Assembly: GCA_035403085.1 (NCBI GenBank)
Contig: DAONEM010000049.1
Coordinates: forward strand, 1-12,770
Reading direction: 5' to 3'
DNA from: JAMOAD01 sp023621955
GTDB taxonomy: Bacteria; Acidobacteriota; Aminicenantia; JAMOAD01
Length of the DNA stretch: 12,770 bases
Under the pieces are notes generated by a model. That model ran no database searches. It saw only the letters and a list, made by a program, of their open reading frames with translations, and had not been told where the DNA came from. The translations under genes and the position numbers were made by a program. Of this stretch, positions 6,201-12,770 are shown one piece after another (position 1 is the first letter of the stretch; every line of letters begins with the position of its first letter).

Positions 6201-7634
6201 CTGAAGGGCGAGAAACAGAGCGAGAAGTTGAAAGACCTCGACGAGTCCGGCGTCATCCGCATCGGAGCCGAGGTGAAACCCGGCGACATCCTGGTCGGGA
6301 AGATCGCTCCCAAACCGACGACCCAACTGACTCCCGAAGAGAAGCTCCTGAAGGCGATCTTCGGCCACAAGGCCATGGAGATCAAGGACGCCTCCCTCCG
6401 TTGCCCCCCCGGAAAAGAGGGGAGGGTCGTGGACGTCAAGATCTTTACCCGCAGGGGTATCGAGAAGGACGAGAGGGCCAAGCAGATCGACGAGCTCGAG
6501 ATCGAAAGGCTGAAGAAGAACCTCCACGAGGAGACCGAAGTCATCAACATCGAGGCGAAGAAGAAGATGAGACCCTACATCCTCGGCCGTGTGCTCGCCA
6601 AGGATGTGAAGACCGAGACCTATGCCCTGAAGAAAGGGGAGACGGTCAAGGCGAAGGTCTACGATAAACAGCCCCTGGAAGAGATCAACAAATGGAAGTT
6701 TGAGCCCGACACCCTCAAGGACTCCCTCATCGAGGACGTGAAGAAGAAGGCGAAGGTTCAGGTTGAGGCTCTGAAGGTCGCCGTGAACGAGAAGATCGAC
6801 ACCCTCAGGAAGGGCGACGATCTGCCGCCTGGAGTGTTGAAGATCGTCAAGGTCTTCATCGTCATGAAGAGAAAGATTCAGGAAGGGGATAAACTGGCCG
6901 GTCGTCACGGGAACAAGGGAGTCATCTCCCGGATCGTTCCCCCGGAAGACATGCCTTTCCTTCCCGACGGAAGGCCTCTGGACGTGGTTCTCAACCCCCT
7001 GGGCGTTCCCTCCCGTATGAACGTGGGACAGATTCTCGAGACCCACCTGGGATGGGCCGCGCAGACCCTGGGCCTGAAGATCGCCACGCCGGTCTTCGAC
7101 GGCGCCAACGAAGAGGATGTTCGCAAGGAGCTGAGCCTGGCCGGTTTGCCTGAAGACGGCAAGACGGTCATCTACGACGGCATGACCGGAGAGCCCTTCG
7201 ACCAGCGTGCCACCGTCGGCTGTATGTACATGATGAAGCTCATCCACATGGCCGAAGACAAGGTTCATGCCCGTTCCACCGGACCCTACTCCCTGATCAC
7301 CCAGCAACCTCTGGGAGGGAAGGCGCAGTTCGGCGGCCAGCGTTTCGGAGAGATGGAGGTGTGGGCGCTCGAGGCCTATGGAGCCGCTTACGCCCTTCAA
7401 GAGATGTTGACGGCGAAATCCGACGATGTGGAAGGCCGTAACAGGATCTACGAATCCATCGTCAAAGGGACGATGGACTATTCCCCCAGTCTGCCCGAGG
7501 CATTTAACGTCCTGATCCGTGAATTGATGAGCCTCGCCATCAATGTGGAACTCCTCAAGAAAAGCAGTGGACAGAGGTACATCCAGGGAGAACAACCGGA
7601 AATGGATGAGAATGTCAGCATCGAGGTAGAGTAA
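3273..7634 (+). CDS. rpoB: DNA-directed RNA polymerase subunit beta
   Basis: The 1453-residue beta subunit is longer than the 1342 of E. coli. All main parts are seen. The N-terminal protrusion starts VPPFEDLIEVQKKSFDDFLQ, and TFIINGTERLVVNQLHQAPG marks the lobe/protrusion side. The rifampicin pocket at about 585-610 (SELSQFLDQTNPLAEITHKR) keeps Q589, D592, H602, R605 and S607, so the pocket looks wild type. Catalytic-side motif GDKLAGRHGNKG has H1212, and the C-terminal clamp region is GGKAQFGGQRFGEMEVWALE. Two insertions stand out: an eight-cysteine zinc-ribbon pair at residues 81-134, and a charged, probably coiled-coil segment at about 1063-1190 at the position of the beta-i9/SI2 insert. 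The ATG follows AAGAGG (3263-3268). rpoC follows after 26 nt. Codons TTA, CTA and TCA are absent from nearly the whole gene. Confidence 0.98.
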   Translation: MERNPYIERKSFQKTKFVPPFEDLIEVQKKSFDDFLQLRHLPKERKSIGIQSAFEKVFPINNFKETSALEFIDYSIGKWSCQCGKTQGVENSRLRCRKCGHYLPIEFEEGLNAETACPTCGVKGEFERPVCDKCGTAVELKLAYSPYECLDKGHSYTIPLYVSLRLIVGGNEADGSQKEIREQGDIFFGEIPYMTDMGTFIINGTERLVVNQLHQAPGVMFHREKKSKEGGDQTGNELKAVIMAHRGAKLEFVVDKKRMLFARINEKKKIAITTFLRALKLETDAEILRKFYKTFTVKSDGGMLLWQFGPNLSPGDKKNIDAKVGRVVDQDVLDPETGDLVLKRGSRLTKTAYKKIEKMGLKYLAMDREELNGAALVEKIEGIDGAVGEPLDPAKLDLLIARGDEFEVFFPQKDDIKDYIVNTLAKDVTIKTSEDACNYIFTQLRPGEPFHADQARLYFHNLFFNAKRYDLSTVGRYKLNLKLELNEPLTLTTLTTNDIIETIKYYLCLLENKGGVEDDRDHLGNRRVRAVGELVTDQFISGLQRLEKMIKEKLIATQELQAVFPKDLINSKPITASLKEFFGTSELSQFLDQTNPLAEITHKRRVSALGPGGLKRERAGFEVRDVHNSHYGRICPIETPEGQNIGLIVSLSSFAKTNEFGFLVTPYRQVKDGVVKDFYKILAQGDSRFKIGDIVEESELVEELKILKETEKKLPTFQYHLFYLTPWEEERHTIAQANTEVDENGNIVSEVVSGRKNGEFSDVPREDVKYIDISPKQLVSIAAALIPFLENDDANRALMGSNMQRQAVSLVRPDSPVVGTGVEAIAGRGCGTVVVARRPGVVEKVDAERIIVKVEDEGEEKVGNVSIGADLYNLLKYRRSNQDTVVTQRPIVKKGDRVEAGQVIADDACTDKGELALGQNLLVGFVPWRGYNYEDAILISRRLVEEDNLTSLHVVEESTEVRDTKLGHEEITRDLPLKGEKQSEKLKDLDESGVIRIGAEVKPGDILVGKIAPKPTTQLTPEEKLLKAIFGHKAMEIKDASLRCPPGKEGRVVDVKIFTRRGIEKDERAKQIDELEIERLKKNLHEETEVINIEAKKKMRPYILGRVLAKDVKTETYALKKGETVKAKVYDKQPLEEINKWKFEPDTLKDSLIEDVKKKAKVQVEALKVAVNEKIDTLRKGDDLPPGVLKIVKVFIVMKRKIQEGDKLAGRHGNKGVISRIVPPEDMPFLPDGRPLDVVLNPLGVPSRMNVGQILETHLGWAAQTLGLKIATPVFDGANEEDVRKELSLAGLPEDGKTVIYDGMTGEPFDQRATVGCMYMMKLIHMAEDKVHARSTGPYSLITQQPLGGKAQFGGQRFGEMEVWALEAYGAAYALQEMLTAKSDDVEGRNRIYESIVKGTMDYSPSLPEAFNVLIRELMSLAINVELLKKSSGQRYIQGEQPEMDENVSIEVE
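3510..3698 (+). other. Eight-cysteine double zinc-ribbon insertion in RpoB
   Basis: Residues 80-142 of RpoB interrupt the conserved stretch that in E. coli and Thermus runs directly from Y.LGEP to .EC...TY.APL; here the flanks are LEFIDYSIGKW and YSPYECLDKGHSYTIPLYVS. The insert contains C81, C83, C96, C99, C117, C120, C131 and C134, that is CxC-x12-CxxC followed by CxxC-x10-CxxC, each CxxC followed by Gly as in zinc knuckles. Two bound zinc ions are the simplest reading. It would sit on the beta1/protrusion domain. Its function is unknown to me; nucleic-acid or factor contacts at the upstream side of the cleft are inference. Confidence 0.8.
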
Positions 7635-7650
7635 GAGCCGGTACGAGAAA

Positions 7651-7656
7651 AGGAGG
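7651..7656 (+). promoter_or_regulatory. Ribosome binding site of rpoC
   Basis: AGGAGG, a full Shine-Dalgarno match, ends 4 nt before ATG 7661 within the 26-nt rpoB-rpoC gap. It confirms the start of rpoC. Confidence 0.75.
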
Positions 7657-7660
7657 GGAA

Positions 7661-11794
<4,134 letters not shown>

Positions 11795-11796
11795 GG

Positions 11797-12192
11797 ATGA
11801 TCATCAAGGAAAACAAATACCTCTATGTCTTGGCCATCGCGAAGAGGGCCAAGCAGCTGCTGAAGGACCCCAAGAAGATCACCATCGAGACCAAGGAGAA
11901 GTTCTTCATCAAGGTGGCCAAAGAGGAGATCGTTCAGGACATGATCATCGCCTACCAGCCCAAGGTTGTCATGGACAGCATCGCTCCCATGGACGATCAG
12001 GGGGAGATCCTGACACCGGACGCCTTCTTCTCCAGCCTCTCCAATGAGGGCGTGATGAACAAGGACGACCTGAAAGGCGAGGGCTTCACCACCGACGAAG
12101 ACGGCGAGGAGGAGGACGAGAAGGAACTTCCCCCCCTCGACGACGGAGAAGAAGAGGAAGAAGTCGCTCCGGAAGCCGATTCCGACTCTTGA
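11797..12192 (+). CDS. rpoZ: RNA polymerase omega subunit (RpoZ), with acidic C-terminal tail
   Basis: The 131-residue product matches the RpoZ/Rpb6 core in its first 45 residues. KYLYVLAIAKRAKQLL (7-22) lines up with the omega helix RFDLVLVAARRARQM of E. coli, and ITIETKEKFFIKVAKEEI (28-45) with its conserved ...K.TVIALREI.. segment. Omega wraps the beta' C-terminus and helps assembly; it also forms part of a ppGpp site in Proteobacteria. The E. coli-like N-terminal helix (about 15 residues) is missing. The middle part (46-97) is not recognised, and residues 100-131 are very acidic (19 Asp/Glu of 32). The gene starts 2 nt after rpoC with a strong ribosome site, so it belongs to the rpoBC operon. 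An alternative reading is an unrelated small acidic protein, but the core match and the context favour omega. Confidence 0.8.
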   Translation: MIIKENKYLYVLAIAKRAKQLLKDPKKITIETKEKFFIKVAKEEIVQDMIIAYQPKVVMDSIAPMDDQGEILTPDAFFSSLSNEGVMNKDDLKGEGFTTDEDGEEEDEKELPPLDDGEEEEEVAPEADSDS

Positions 12193-12217
12193 CATACAGC
12201 ACGGCTTCGTGTATTCT
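12189..12217 (+). promoter_or_regulatory. Sigma-70-type promoter for the tRNA-ssrA block
   Basis: TTGACA (12189-12194, perfect -35) is separated by exactly 17 nt from TATTCT (12212-12217, 4 of 6 matches to the -10 box). Transcription would start near 12224-12226, a few bases before mature tRNA-Val at 12230. The -35 box contains the TGA stop codon of rpoZ. The spacer holds an inverted repeat, CACG-gctt-CGTG (12200-12211). No terminator separates rpoZ from the tRNAs, so read-through from the rpo operon is also possible. Confidence 0.7.
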
Positions 12218-12229
12218 ATAGTAGCTCTT

Positions 12230-12305
12230 GGGCGGTTAGCTCAGTTGGCAGAGCATTGGTCTTACACGCCGGGGGTCAGAGGTTCAAGCCCTCTACCGCC
12301 CACCA
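12230..12305 (+). tRNA. trnV: tRNA-Val (anticodon UAC)
   Basis: The cloverleaf is complete. Acceptor GGGCGGT (12230-12236) pairs perfectly with ACCGCCC (12295-12301), D stem is GCTC/GAGC, anticodon loop CTTACAC has anticodon TAC at 12263-12265, and T stem AGAGG/CCTCT has loop TTCAAGC. The discriminator is A12302 and the CCA end is encoded (12303-12305). The anticodon stem TTGGT/GCCGG (12256-12260, 12268-12272) is odd, with three G-U pairs and only two G-C pairs. The assignment to valine is clear from the anticodon. Confidence 0.95.
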
Positions 12306-12308
12306 TGC

Positions 12309-12385
12309 GGGGACGTAGTTCAGTTGGATAGAACGTTGGCCTGTCACGCCAAAGGTCGCGGGTTCAAGCCCCGTCGTCCCCGCCA
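12309..12385 (+). tRNA. trnD: tRNA-Asp (anticodon GUC)
   Basis: Acceptor GGGGACG (12309-12315) pairs perfectly with CGTCCCC (12375-12381). D stem GTTC/GAAC, anticodon stem TTGGC/GCCAA with loop CTGTCAC and anticodon GTC at 12343-12345, and T stem GCGGG/CCCGT with loop TTCAAGC complete the fold. The discriminator is G12382, typical of tRNA-Asp, and CCA is encoded (12383-12385). It lies 3 nt behind tRNA-Val, clearly on the same transcript. Confidence 0.96.
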
Positions 12386-12424
12386 TTTACAATCGTCACT
12401 ACGTCGTTAGCCATAGATAGCTTA

Positions 12425-12766
12425 GGGGGCGAACTGGGCTCGACGGAAGCGCTGAGGCTGAGAGAGCAAGCCGGGATCCCACCCAACCCGTTAAACGGTG
12501 GACCAAAACTTAACTGCAAACGATTACGCACTCGCTGCTTAAGATTAAGTAGCCGTTTCCCTCGCCTTCTCCCGCGAGTCGGGGAGAAACGCCACAATGC
12601 GGGATAGGATCTTTTGCCAGCCTACGGTGGGAGATCCGAAACAAAGAAAGGCAACCTCCCGTGCCTGGGTACCCTGGGGCCGGGTTGTACAAACAGGGGA
12701 CTGAGCTTGGAGAACTCGTAAGTTTAGGCCTTTCGGACGCGGGTTCGATTCCCGCCGCCTCCACCA
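12425..12766 (+). ncRNA. ssrA: Transfer-messenger RNA (tmRNA)
   Basis: This one-piece tmRNA of 342 nt rescues stalled ribosomes together with SmpB. The 5' end GGGGGCG (12425-12431) pairs with CGCCTCC (12756-12762), including G3-U70, the alanyl-tRNA synthetase identity pair (12427 with 12760). The conserved CTGGGCTCGACGGAAG follows the 5' end. The T arm is GCGGG-TTCGATT-CCCGC (12739-12755), then A12763 and encoded CCA (12764-12766). The tag frame begins at 12516. I did not resolve every pseudoknot in the middle. It is the third RNA behind tRNA-Val and tRNA-Asp, 39 nt downstream of the latter, and may be cut from the same precursor. Confidence 0.95.
12516..12542 (+). other. tmRNA proteolysis-tag reading frame (ANDYALAA, stop)
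   Basis: Inside ssrA the codons GCA AAC GAT TAC GCA CTC GCT GCT TAA encode ANDYALAA. With the alanine carried by tmRNA itself the added tag would be A-ANDYALAA. The YALAA end matches the ClpXP/ClpAP degron of the E. coli tag ANDENYALAA, but two residues (the EN pair) are missing. A second in-frame TAA stands at 12546-12548. The start is inferred from the conserved GCA resume codon. Confidence 0.85.
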
Positions 12767-12770
12767 TTTT

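Noticed and set aside
3384..7595. A 1403-codon open frame on the minus strand opposite rpoB
   Set aside because: It is codon-aligned with rpoB and open only because rpoB lacks TTA, CTA and TCA codons. The translation is rich in Leu/Val/Asp/Gly mirror composition, has no recognisable domain, and rpoB on the other strand is certain.
12197..12222. Intrinsic terminator after rpoZ from the CACG/CGTG hairpin
   Set aside because: The stem is only four to five pairs and the following sequence (TATTCTATAG) is not a T-run; the same bases make a good promoter.
12386..12424. Separate promoter for ssrA in the tRNA-Asp to ssrA gap
   Set aside because: TTTACA (12386-12391) resembles a -35 box, but the only -10-like sequences (CATAGA at 12412-12417, TAGATA at 12414-12419) are poor and at 20-22 nt spacing. 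Processing from the upstream tRNA transcript is as likely.
12364..12767. Minus-strand open frames over tRNA-Asp and ssrA
   Set aside because: They lie entirely over structured RNA genes and their translations show no known protein features.

Overview
This window is a compact bacterial information-processing cluster, almost entirely on the + strand. It carries the classical order tuf - rpmG - tRNA-Trp - secE - nusG - rplK - rplA - rplJ - rplL - rpoB - rpoC, followed by a small gene that I read as rpoZ (RNA polymerase omega subunit). A stable-RNA block then follows: tRNA-Val(UAC), tRNA-Asp(GUC) and ssrA (tmRNA). Coding density is very high. Between the protein genes from secE to rpoZ the gaps are 3, 18, -8, 12, 3, 75, 26 and 2 nt, so most of the cluster is probably one or a few polycistronic units.

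Organism: a bacterium with a fairly GC-rich genome, judged by eye from strong C/G bias at third codon positions and a long-range absence of TTA, CTA and TCA codons. RpoC carries a large insertion in the trigger loop in the SI3 position, and RpoB carries a charged insertion in the SI2/beta-i9 region; both are typical of Gram-negative-type lineages and not of Firmicutes or Actinobacteria. RpoB also has an eight-cysteine zinc-ribbon insertion in its N-terminal beta1/protrusion region. From memory, and not checkable here, cysteine-rich inserts at about this place occur in Acidobacteriota-type RpoB, so an acidobacterial or neighbouring candidate lineage is my tentative guess.

Region by region: 1-236 holds the end of EF-Tu and ribosomal protein L33. 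247-318 is tRNA-Trp without an encoded CCA. 344-1075 holds SecE and NusG. 1094-3197 holds L11, L1, L10 and L7/L12. 3198-3272 is the only sizeable gap within the operon and has two small potential hairpins. 3273-12192 encodes beta, beta' and omega, the beta-beta'-omega part of RNA polymerase in one block. A promoter with a perfect -35 box overlapping the rpoZ stop codon (12189-12217) probably drives the tRNA-tRNA-ssrA block at 12230-12766.

Functionally the window couples transcription (RpoB, RpoC, RpoZ, NusG), translation (EF-Tu, L33, L11, L1, L10, L12, tRNAs), ribosome rescue (tmRNA) and protein export (SecE). Nothing mobile, no CRISPR and no phage material was seen. The points most worth a second look are the RpoB zinc insertion, whose first cysteine motif has the same spacing as the RpoC zinc site; rpoZ sitting directly behind rpoC and encoding a very acidic tail; the shortened tmRNA tag; and the lack of room for the usual L1 and L10 leader control sites.
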